Assembly: GCA_000222875.2 (NCBI GenBank)
Contig: AFRD01000064.1
Location: forward strand, 1 to 64,000
Reading direction: 5' to 3'
Origin: Periglandula ipomoeae IasaF13
Taxonomy: Eukaryota; Ascomycota; Sordariomycetes; Hypocreales; Clavicipitaceae
DNA: 64,000 bases
Shown: positions 35,725 through 45,862 of the stretch, one piece after another
Position numbering within the stretch: the first letter of the stretch is position 1
Layout: the number at the start of each line of letters is the position of its first letter
Translations under genes and position numbers: made by a program
The notes under the pieces: model-generated
Databases searched by the model: none
Told to the model about the DNA's origin: nothing
The model's input: only the letters and a program-made list of their open reading frames with translations

Positions 35725-36647
35725 GATGCTGGAACGGTCTCGTCAGGTCGCTGGGATATTCCCGTGCCCGTCAAGAGAAACGAATGCGAAGAAAAGAAAC
35801 CAGTTGATGGAATGAAAGTGCCTGATTGGCAATCCGAAATAACACACGCAAATACCGTCGGTGTAGAAATCTCTTGTGGAATGGCCGTGATCGATAGCCT
35901 CATGGTACTTATATCCGTGATGTTGAAGGCCGGTCTTGGCCGGCGGCGGCCGCCCGTCCAATGATCTACATCACATCAACATGCCGAGAGATAGGACTTG
36001 AACAGAATATGATGGGGGTGAAGCTCGTCGTGGTCTTATGTTTAGAAGCGAAGTTTCATGTTTGGGATACCTAACAGGTTCCAGAACAGCACTGTCGTCG
36101 TTGCGAAAAAGTTGTGATAGAGCTGAGGGGAGTTGATCTGCTTGTCGATTAAAGCTACGCAGTACAATTATTCCTGCACCGACTTGTGTCTAAGTCGCCT
36201 ACTAGGTGCCCAGCTTGGAATGAGCGGCGACATGTGCAGCCGTGAACAAGATTGAACCTCGCAAATCATGTGACGCTCCCGTTATCTGGTGTGGCTTGGT
36301 GTGGTTATTCACCTCGAGTGGAACCGGGGCGTCTTATCAATTTTACTTATCTACGACACTGGTCATCATGTCAATCAACTCAGATGCGATATGAGTCCTG
36401 TGGAGCCACATTGGGGCAGCATTGAGCATATTTCGGTAACTCGATTCATCAGGCCTGTGAATTGATGGTACTTGGCTGGCCTTCTAAGCAGCTGCTCGAG
36501 GCTAGCCGGTATCATTGACGGCTCCGATCCTCGGCTGACTACCCAGGTAGGTTATTGATCTCACATGCAGGCATCTGGGCTTATCGACAACGGCGTCGTC
36601 CTCAATATCGGAAGCCGTAAATCGCAGCCAAGTCAACACACTCATCA
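35725..36647. promoter_or_regulatory. Divergent promoter with GATA-type sites
   Basis: A 923-base head-to-head region between the urea amidolyase and the zinc-cluster regulator. Sites matching HGATAR on either strand occur at 35,989-35,994, 36,115-36,120, 36,282-36,287, 36,334-36,339, 36,347-36,352 and 36,581-36,586; three fall within about 70 bases. AreA/Nit2-type GATA factors are known to activate nitrogen-catabolic genes through paired sites like these. That they act here is inferred. Confidence 0.5.
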
Positions 36648-38615
36648 ATGTCCCGGGGAATGCAGGGAACATTGCGTCCCGCAACAAACGTTCCCGTCCC
36701 TGTGACACCTGTCGCGTCCGCAAAACTCGCTGTGTTCGAGAAGAAGGTCAACTTCGCTGTGTCCTCTGCAGTTTTCACGATCAGCCAATGCACCTTCTTG
36801 AGAGGCCCAACTGCACGTCAGCGCCGGGCTGCTCTTGACAGCGAATTCAGAGGCCACAGTGCCGATGCTATTAAATGGCCAGTGCACCGCCAAATATCAT
36901 CCGCTGCTTGCATACCAGATGCTGAAGGCAGCTTAGCGGAAGGGCCAGATAATTCACGCTCTCCTGCGGCGACCGCAGATGGCGATTCACCTCAGATAAT
37001 CGAAGCCATTGAAGCCGGAGATGATACGCCCTCACAACAGGACCAGCCGATTCCACGACCACGGATACTCAGCAACACCCTGGGTCTTGATCTTAATACA
37101 CACGCCGAATATATCGGCCTTACTGACTGTCGCGAGCCGGTTCTTCTTGACCTGCATCGTCCAGATGGGGCCGCTTCATCACACATGCCTTCGTCCAGGC
37201 ACACTTTTGCTCGTCGCCTGGATCATCGTACATCGTTTTTGATCCACCCGGATGACTTAACTGCGAGTGAAGCGCAGCGCATTGCGGACTTGGACCTGAT
37301 TGAAAAAGCCGTCCAGCCTCTTGGACGGGCTCTCGTGGATCTTTACTTTCGTGTGGTCCATCCGAGCTTTCCCATTCTTCACAAGGGTGTCTTCATAAGC
37401 AAACACCGCGCATCTCATCGGCATTTCGCACCGTCACTCCTCGCTGCCGTCTATCTCGTGGCATTGGATTGGCACCTCTACGGCAGCTCGCTTGCCGGAT
37501 GCGAGACCAAGGCCCTTCCAGATGTTGTTACTTTGGAGAAGCTAGCTGATCGCACAATGGCGCAAGACATGCGTCGTCCCAAGCTCAGTACGTTAGAAGC
37601 CGGTCTACTCTTGTTGCAGCGGCATGGTTCACATCCCAACGCCGGCTCTTGCGCTCATCAATTCTCAAGCCGCATATTTACGGCGCAACTGGTGGCGATG
37701 GCGCAGGATCTTGGCATTCACATTGACTGCAGCTCATGGAATATTCCAACTTGGGAGATTGGGCTTCGACGCAGGTTGGGCTGGGCGCTCTATATGCAGG
37801 ATCGCTGGGGAGCTTGTGCCCATGGAAGGCCATTCCTCATCCACCACAACGACTGGGACGTTAAGGTGTGCAGCAGTGCGGACTACCCAGAGCTAGATGA
37901 CGCAGTTGGTGAATGGCCAGATAGTGATTCGGATATTGCAACGGGGTGGGACATTTTTCTAAAACACATTGAGTTGGCACGCATCATGAGCGAAGTTCAT
38001 GAAACCTTCTACAGTGGTACCGCGACGCGGACTGGGGGAACTTGGGATCAGAAGGGGATTCTCGCGGCTGTAGATATGGCCAAGCCTCTCATTTTTCGCC
38101 TGCGGGAATGGCACGAAAACTTGCCTCAACACCTGCACATGGCGACCACCAAATCCCGCGGACTCTCGGCCAATGGTGCTCTTCATCTTGCTTATATGTC
38201 TGTTGAAGTCTCGTTATATCGAGCCTTGGTACGCAATATGACACCAGACACCCCTGCCGAACTTCATCAGTCGCTGCGGTCTGTGGCTCGGCGCAAGATG
38301 CAAGATGTCGTCGGCCTCATGGAGTCGTTACGTCCTGAACATACTGCCGCTTTTTGGGGAAGTGCTGCTTCGTACCAAGCAGCCGAAGCTGGGTCGCTTG
38401 CTGGCTTGCTCTGGGCGACGGCGGACTCGACGGAGGAAATGGCATGGTGCTCTGCACAGATTGAAGATTTGAGATGGGCTCTGAGAGTAAGAGGCGCTGC
38501 TGCTGCCTTTGCGAGGCAGGCTCTGCACCTCATCGAGCGGGATGTTGGAGGGCTGGGCATCGTCAAGATGAGTTCGGGGAAGGTTACAAGGAAGGCTGGG
38601 GACGAGGGAGGCTAG
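36648..38615 (+). pseudogene. Zn2Cys6 transcription factor of the urea cluster, zinc cluster out of frame
   Basis: The DNA-binding cluster is read in one frame (KRSRPCDTCRVRKTRCVREE, then QLRCVLCSFHDQP), giving the six cysteines of a Zn2Cys6 cluster; this pattern resembles fungal nitrogen-catabolic regulators of the DAL81/TamA kind. After FHDQP an extra base near 36,784-36,790 moves the frame, and the rest is open for over 600 residues: CTFLRGPTARQRRAAL, a fungal_trans domain with LYFRVVHPSFPILHKGVF, RRRLGWALYMQDRWGACAHG and a long C-terminal helical region. The ATG at 36,648 is in frame with the body, not with the zinc cluster, and no in-frame ATG for the cluster is evident, so the true start or a first exon is unresolved. 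Its position between amidolyase and transporter suggests it is the pathway regulator (inference). Confidence 0.75.
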
Positions 38616-39230
38616 TCAGGCAAGAGATTTTCTTACTGCACTGATGCGAGGCACAACCTGTCCAAGATGGATGAAACTCAATAGTTTATGCGACCAGTCA
38701 ATAATATCAATATTGACATTTGACTTTGCTGATAGCGCCATGGTCAAAACGAACAACGCCCATAGGGCTTCGGAGCGACACAGTTGACCCTGAACCCAAT
38801 AGTTCATCTTTGGCTGAAAGATCCGAGATGGCCGGCGGCCGGTATTATGTACAACGCGACCATGCAGCCAATCACAGCAACCGTCCCATCTTGCCCATCA
38901 AGATTGCCCATGGGGGTGCTTATCATGTTCCACGCGGCTTTGCCAATCCAAATTTCGAGTTGCTATCGCCGCCTTTGCGCCAGTCAACTGCATTATAGCG
39001 ATTTCGCAACTCAACTTCCACGTGCTTATCATGCTGTGGCGTTTATGCTACTGATACCATATAGCTACTTAACATGCCCTCTTTCCAAATATTACAATAT
39101 ATATGCTTCCGTAGGAACAAATACTTTAAAAATAATAACCAGAAAAAGATTGTCGTGTACCGTGTATTTGGCACTTCTTGATTCTCTCGTCTGCCTGTGC
39201 AAGCATCTTTAACTGGTCTGGTAAATCATC
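38616..39230 (+). promoter_or_regulatory. Upstream region of the urea transporter with GATA-type sites
   Basis: A 615-base spacer. HGATAR matches at 38,730-38,735, 38,920-38,925 and 39,026-39,031, the same kind of site as in the amidolyase promoter. The final 150 bases are AT-rich and contain TATA-like stretches. Regulatory use is inferred. Confidence 0.4.
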
Positions 39231-41789
39231 ATGGCAGGCGGTGGTGGTCCTTCCTCGGGATTGGTCGACCCACCTCTCAGCCAAGCTTACGGCTACGGCA
39301 TCGTTGTGGGATTGGGCTTTCTCTTCGCTCTTGGCATGATCTTGACTACTTGGGTGCTCAAACGGTACGCAATATACTACATCACGAAGAAGCGAAGAAA
39401 AGATAAAAAATAAAAATAAAAAGATCAATTGTTTTACTGACCCCTCAAAGATATAACAATGAAAAACAGACCTCGGAAATGTTCAACACGGCTGGCAGAT
39501 CAGTCAAGTCAGGACTGGTTGTTTCGGCCGTCGTTTCAAGCTGGACCTGGGCCGCGACTTTGCTGCAGTCTTCTGGTGTCGCATACAAGTACGGCATCTC
39601 AGGGCCTTTCTGGGTAAGACATCTCTAAGCCATCAGTTGCATTTCTCGGTCCTGGTGTCTATATAACCCGACCTTTTTTTTTTCCTTTTTTTTCCTTCTT
39701 CTTTTTACTGACGTTGTATCACTGGTGCTAATTGGAACAGTATGCTTCCGGTGCTACGGTCCAGATCATTCTATCCGCAACCTTGGCAATAGAGCTGAAA
39801 CGCAGGGCCCCAAATGCACATACGTTCTTGGAGGTCATCCGGGCTAGATATGGTGAGTTAGAAGCCCGAATTGTCCATCATCTAGTTATGTGATCCCTCC
39901 GTGTTGACACGATTTATAGGCCGTTTTACCCATTGCGTTTTCATTTGTTTTGGTTTATTCACCAATATCCTCGTGACGGCTATGCTGCTTACTGGCGGCT
40001 CGGCTGTCGTCACATCGCTTACAGGAATGCACACGGTGGCTGCTTGCTTCTTGTTGCCCCTCGGCGTTATTATTTATACCATGTTTGGAGGGTAAGCATT
40101 TTCAGTGCCGACTTGAGAAACTTTCTTCCCTTTTAAGCACTAGTTGACAATTTGCAGCATCAAGGCAACCTTCTTGACCGATTACGTGAGTGCTGGATGC
40201 ATCTGGCGGGCTCTGAACGCCCCCTTGCTTTTGCGTTACTTGTCTAATCCAACCTGTTATAGGTGCATACCGTTATCATTCTCGTTATCATTCTCATCTT
40301 CGCCCTCACGGCCTATGCTAACGGGACACGAACTGGGATCGCCCTCGGCTGTATACGAGCAGCTGGTGAAAGCGGCTGCGACACATCCAGTTGAGGGCAA
40401 CGCGGAAGGGTCGTACCTCACAATGCGATCCAAGGACGGCATCATATTCTTTGTCATCAACATTGTCGGCAATTTCGGCACTGTCTTCATGGACAACGGT
40501 GAGTGATTCTACCGTCGCGCGTATACAGTATCCTTGACTGAATGTGTTTCATCAGGCTATTACAACAAGGCCATTGCGGCACATCCCGTGGCAGCTCTCC
40601 CCGGGTACATCATCGGGGGTTTGTCCTGGTTTGCTATTCCCTGGCTGTGCGCAACAACAATGGGGTTGAGTGCCCTGGCCCTGGAGGGCAGTCCTTCGTT
40701 TCCGACATACCCAGAGCGGATGAACCCTGCCGACGTTACTGCTGGTTTGGTTCTCCTCTATGCTGCTGTTGGGCTTCTTGGCAAGGCCGGTGCGGTTTGC
40801 ACCCTCATCATGATTTTTATGGCTGTGACATCGACTACCTCGGCTCAGCTTATAGCCGTGTCATCCATTGGCACCTATGATATTTACCAGTATGCAATCC
40901 CTTTCCAAATGGGGACGTCAAGCTCCATTCCAGCCTTTCTGGCATGACCTGACATGAGAACCACAGAACGTACATTAACCCCCGAGCTTCCGGAAGCCGA
41001 TTCATTGCCATATCTCATACGAGAGTCGTTGCGTACGGCACCATCATGGCCGGATTCAGCGTCGGGCTCTACTACGCTGGCATTAGCATGGGTTGGCTGT
41101 ACCTGTGGATGGGCGTCATGATTTCTGCAGCCGTGATTCCAGCTACTCTGACGCTTCTCTGGAAGAAACAGAATTGGATTGCTGCGGCTTTCTCCCCTAT
41201 TCTGGGTCTGTGCTGCGCCTTCATCGCCTGGACAGTAACCTGTGCGACGGAGTTCGACGGCACTCTGAGCGTGGACAACCTTGGTTCCAACAATCCCATG
41301 CTGGCAGGCAACGTTGTCGCGCTTCTTAGCCCCGTCGTATTTGTGCCCATCCTTACGTTTGCCTTTGGCGCCGACAATTACGATTGGTCGTCAATGGCCG
41401 CTATCAAGCAGGTCGAAGGATTCGAAACTACTGACCACAGCCAAGAGTCGTTCGCGGCCGCTGCCCCCGACGCCTTTGTCGTTGCTCCTGAGGAGGATAA
41501 GAAGAAATTAAATCGGGCGTCAAAAATTGCGAAAATGATGACGGTCGGTATGACGCTGATCTTTCTGGTTCTCTGGCCGATGCCATTATATGGCACGTCG
41601 TATGTTTTCTCCAAGCCTTTCTTCACGGGCTGGGTAACGGTGGGAATCATCTGGCTGTTTGGTAGCTCTGTGGCTGTTGGTCTTTTCCCGCTCTGGCAGG
41701 GTCGACAGAGTATGATGCGGGTCACCCACGAAGAGATATATATCCAAGGGGAGAAGGGCGCGGGTTCTGAAAAGGAGATAGAGGCTTGA
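39231..41789 (+). pseudogene. DUR3: Urea active transporter (DUR3 type), one-base frame shift
   Basis: Proton- or sodium-coupled urea symporter of the solute:sodium symporter family, plasma membrane, about 666 residues. Eight exons: 39231-39364, 39451-39613, 39741-39852, 39920-40091, 40158-40185, 40263-40498, 40556-40889 and 40967-41789. Family landmarks: NTAGRSVKSGLVVSAVVSSW, WAATLLQSSGVAYKYGISGP, GIKATFLTDYVHTVIILVII, NFGTVFMDNGYYNKAIAAHP, MAVTSTTSAQLIAVSSIGTY and QTYINPRASG. Multiple hydrophobic segments fit the 13 to 15 helices expected. Exon 6 changes frame between FALTAYANG and HELGSPSAVYEQ (near 40,317-40,327); summed exon length is 2,002 bases, one more than a multiple of three. Unshifted translation would stop in exon 6 after about a third of the protein. 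With the amidolyase it completes uptake and breakdown of urea. Confidence 0.9.
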
Positions 41790-42290
41790 TAGGGGGCCTG
41801 TAATGAAGTATATGAATTAAAGTGTAATGAGCAGTCAAAGGAAGACAATTGTGCTAGCACTCGTCGTTCCAAGCGCACAGTGCCGTGATTTACTGCTTGA
41901 TCCTAATTGCATCCGTAAATTCTCAAAACAAGCTGAAGTGGGTTGTTAGGTCTGGCGCAAGTGGAGAGCTACCCCTGTCTGCCGTCCCGTCTTGCTTAGC
42001 TTGTCGGCTTGTCGCATCGCAAAGTAAACTAGCTGAGACTACTTCAGCTCACGCAAGCCCAATCCGTGTGGCCCAACTAAGCCGCATCATCTCCAGCTTG
42101 CAACTCATTTGTGACATCGAGGCACCATAGCATCCGACCGGTCCACCCTGTGCTTTGTTGCTTCCGAATCGGCCGATGCTCAAGTCATAGCACACGACGT
42201 TCACGGAGTAGGACGATGACGTCGCTTTGAACCTGCTCTCCACGCGACGAACGTCTTCACGTCCGCGTCAAGACGTGAGCTTCCCACACC
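41790..42290. other. Intergenic spacer
   Basis: Short region between the transporter and the next gene on the same strand. Presumed terminator and promoter; nothing else seen. Confidence 0.5.
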
Positions 42291-45200
42291 ATGAGCTCGA
42301 ACACCACCTCGTCGGCCGGCGCATGGCCGCCGAGTCGGCCCTCGAAGAGAAGTGTAAGTTTTACAATGCAAGCACTCTGCGCAGGCTAATTGCGTGTGGC
42401 TTTGCTCGGACAATCACTCGAGGACTGACAAGAGGCGCGATGAGTAGAAAATGCGCAACGGCACCTTCATGATCCCCAGCACTGGCGAGCGGTCCAGACG
42501 CCAGTTCACACTTCGAACATCGAGTAGCATTTTGTCCGGCAGCAGCGGCCGATTGGAACGACGATCCTCGATGGGGCAGGCGACAGACCGAATATGATCT
42601 ACCGTACAAGACGTCAGGGACAAAACAAAAGCTGCATGGCGGTGGTTAAACTCGCGAGATGGTCATCAAGTGCTCAAGTGTACGCTGGCGTACCTTCTTG
42701 GCAGTACAGCAACCTTCTGGCCGACGTTGTCTGACTTCCTTAGCCACCGAGACGGCAAGCACATCGTCGCTACCTTGACAGTCTACTTTCATCCAGCTCG
42801 GACGGTGGGATCCATGTTGGAAGCTACCCTTATTGTTATCGTCGCCGTCGCATACGCCGAGATTGTGTGCGTTCTTTCCATGGTCGCAGGAATTGCTTCT
42901 CGAACTAGCACGGGATCTGTCGTCCCTGCGCACGCGGTTGTCTTGATAATCTTTGTTGGAGGCGGCTTGGGGTTTGTGGGATGGATAAAGCAGAGACTCA
43001 ACCAGCCTTTAGTCAATGTCGCCACGACTCTCGCTTCCATGGCCATAATCTCGGTCATTACCAAGGAGGAGTCTGTGCAAGATGGCTACTTCTCGGGAGA
43101 CAAAATTGTGCAGGTGGTCATGTTAGCCGTGGGCATCGTTTTCTCTGCGGCGGTCAATTTGCTGGTCTGGCGCTTATCTGCCAGGAGAGTACTACGCGAG
43201 TCTGTAGTCACAGCGTCCATTTGCATGAGTGATAGACTATCCTTTGTCACACGAGGATTCCTCAACGGAACGGATGACGAGATCAACTCGCCAGAGTACG
43301 CACAGTCGCGGCGACGCTATGATTCTGCGTACACAGAAATGTCGAAAAGCCTGCGAGAAGCGAAGCTGGAACACTACGTCATGGGCCGCGAGAAGATTTA
43401 CAAGCTTGACAAACGTCTTTTCAAAGCTGTTCATCAAGCTATCGGCGGATTGCGAAGTTCCTTGTCAACGCAAATAGCTCTGTTGAACGAGCGGCCGCCC
43501 ACAAGTTCCCAGGATGAAACTTCTATTCTATCACCCGGCGCATCATCCTTGACGCCGAAGTTCCGTCGTGTCGCATCATTGCTACTAAACGGTGCTGGGG
43601 ACGACTTGTCCGTAATTGAGGAAGACGAAGAAGATCCTCGGGCTCATTTACTCTCCCAGTCGGAGCCGTCTCTCCTCAAACTGGCCAGTTTTCAAACACC
43701 ATCAGACATTTTCACATTATTCATGACCATGTTGGGTCCGTCACTGAAGTCACTGGCCTACACGCTTTCTGAAACGCTCCGAGAGTCACCGTTTGGCGAG
43801 GATCCCGCGTCGGAAGTCAGAGTTAACGACCAGCTTCGAGAAAGTCTGCTGGATGCACTGAACCTCTTTAACCACGCTAAAAGCAACGCGCTACAGGAAC
43901 TGTACAAGACGATTGAGCTTGGCCGCTCTCGGTCAGAGGCTATTCAAGCCGACATTGAGGAGGTCGCCGCGGCTTGTGGCCACTTCTCATTTAGTCTCCG
44001 CGCTGTCGCGGATGAAATGGATGCTTACCTGGATGTGCTGGAAGAGTTGCAACACGTCACTGAAACGCACTCTCGCAGCTGGGAATGGCTCAAGTTTTGG
44101 AAGCGGTCGTCATCAGACTCGCCACCAGACGACCCAACATGCGAGTCTCTTTTGCAACATAAGAAGAACACAGTCCGTGGACTGAAGAAGTCCGCCGTCC
44201 CAAAAGGTATCCCTGACTCCATGAGAAAACGTCGAGACTCCTTTCACTGAGATGCCGCTCCGAGCGCAAGCTCATTTCAGCGTATGGTGTCTCAACGATT
44301 GCTTGGATTGATGCGCTTCCTGGCTCGTGAAGATATTCTATTTGGTATCAAAGTTGGCATAGGCGCCGTCTTATGGGCGCAGTTCGCCTTCGTTCCACAA
44401 ACACGGCCCATGTATCAGCACTGGCGAGGCGAATGGGGATTATTGTCCTACATGATAGTCGTCGGTATGACAACTGGAGCTTCCAACATAACGTCAACTT
44501 CCCGTCTCATCGGAACTCTCATGGGCGCAGCGTGTGCTTGCATATCGTGGCTCGTCAGCCAAGGCAATGCCTATGTCTTGACGTTGTTTGGCTGGATCAT
44601 GGCCCTCTGGAATTTTTACATGATCCTGATTGTGAAGAATGGTCCATTGGGCCGCATTGCACTGCTGGCATACAACGTCATTGTTCTCTACGCCTACAGT
44701 ATATCGCAAGATGTAGACGACGATGGCGATGATGAAGGTGGCAAGAACCCTCTCATTTTCAACATCACGTACCACAGAGTCGTTGCTGTTGTTTTAGGTA
44801 TCATTTGGGGCATGATTGTCTGCCGACTGCTGTGGCCCATTTCGGGGCGGAAGAAATTCAAAGAGGGCTTGTCGGTGCTCTACCTCCAACTTGGACTCAT
44901 TTGGAAGCGTGACCCTTTGAGTATCCTCATCGCTAGTAACAACACACTAGATTATATGCGAGAGGGCGAGCAAAACGTGCTTCAATGCTACGGTAAGTCA
45001 ATTATCCTCATATCACCCCGAATCCGCACAATCCGCACAATCCTCACGATGGACCAAGAAGCATTGCTAACAAACCCCACAGCCTTCAAACTCGAGACCC
45101 TCCGCAACTCAGCCAAATCCGAATTCGAACTCCGCGGCCCTTTCCCCGACGCCGCCTACTCCCGCATCATGCACTCTACCAAACACATCCTCGACTCCTT

Positions 45201-45645
45201 CTACGCCATGCGCCTCCTTACCCAGCGGCACGAAACGGTGTCCGCAGGCGAACGCGCCCTGCTCCTTTTTACTAGCGACGAACGAGTCCGTCTCTGCCGC
45301 CGCATCTGCCATATTCTCCAAGTTCTCGCCTCGTGCATCATGCTTGAATATCCCCTCACAGACGCCATTCCCACAATCGATGCAACCAAAGATCAGCTCC
45401 TCGGTAAAATATACCAATTCCGCAAAGACCACATGAGTCAAGTAGCCGCCGCGCAGGAAGAAGATAGAAATGCTCGTGATGCAAACGGGAAGAATAGCGA
45501 GGTTGTGGTTGAAGAGAAGGATTATGCGTTGCTGTATGCATATACGCTTGTGACGGTGCAGGTGGCGGAGGAGTTGAAGAAGGTCAAGGCCGAGATAGAA
45601 GGGTTATTCGGCGTTTTGAATCAAGATGAGTTGTTGCTGGAGTAA
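42291..45645 (+). pseudogene. FUSC/DUF2421-type membrane protein (Bre4/aromatic-acid exporter-like) with in-frame TGA
   Basis: Large integral membrane protein with two hydrophobic blocks, one near HARTVGSMLEATLIVIVAVA-like segments at 42.7-43.2 kb and one around YQHWRGEWGLLSYMIVVGMT at 44.4-44.9 kb, separated by a cytosolic helical region. The arrangement matches fungal 'brefeldin A sensitivity protein'/ArAE_2 proteins. Both halves share one frame, but a TGA at 44,248-44,250 sits in GIPDSMRKRRDSFH-stop-DAAPSASS, where relatives often have Trp, so TGG to TGA is the likely change. No intron with correct phase removes it. A stop-free 90-base intron lies at 44993-45082 (CY/AFKLETLRN). The 5' end is unresolved: an ATG at 42,291 (MSSNTTSSAGAWPP) is followed by a donor at 42,354, but no acceptor before about 42,620 gives the right phase. 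Transport substrate unknown. Confidence 0.75.
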
Positions 45646-45862
45646 AGGTCTATATGTGATATATACACACGTTTGTATCAGCGATATACATTATATGGTT
45701 CGTTTTTCGTATTGAAAACATTGGATAGCATACACAATTTCATGCGACTGGTTGAATAGTGAGGATACCCCTTTATTAGTTCTTTCATAGCGTAAATGGT
45801 CATTATTCCTCATGATATCTAATGCGTCTTTAACCAATCCATTTCCGAACCCCATGGCTTTC

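Noticed and set aside
44200..44282. An intron that could remove the TGA in the FUSC-like gene
   Set aside because: The only plausible donor (GTATCC near 44,206) joined to the CAG before 44,281 gives the wrong phase for the downstream conserved frame.
45109..45441. Minus-strand 110-codon frame opposite the FUSC-like gene
   Set aside because: Lies opposite a conserved coding exon; composition mirrors the sense codons.
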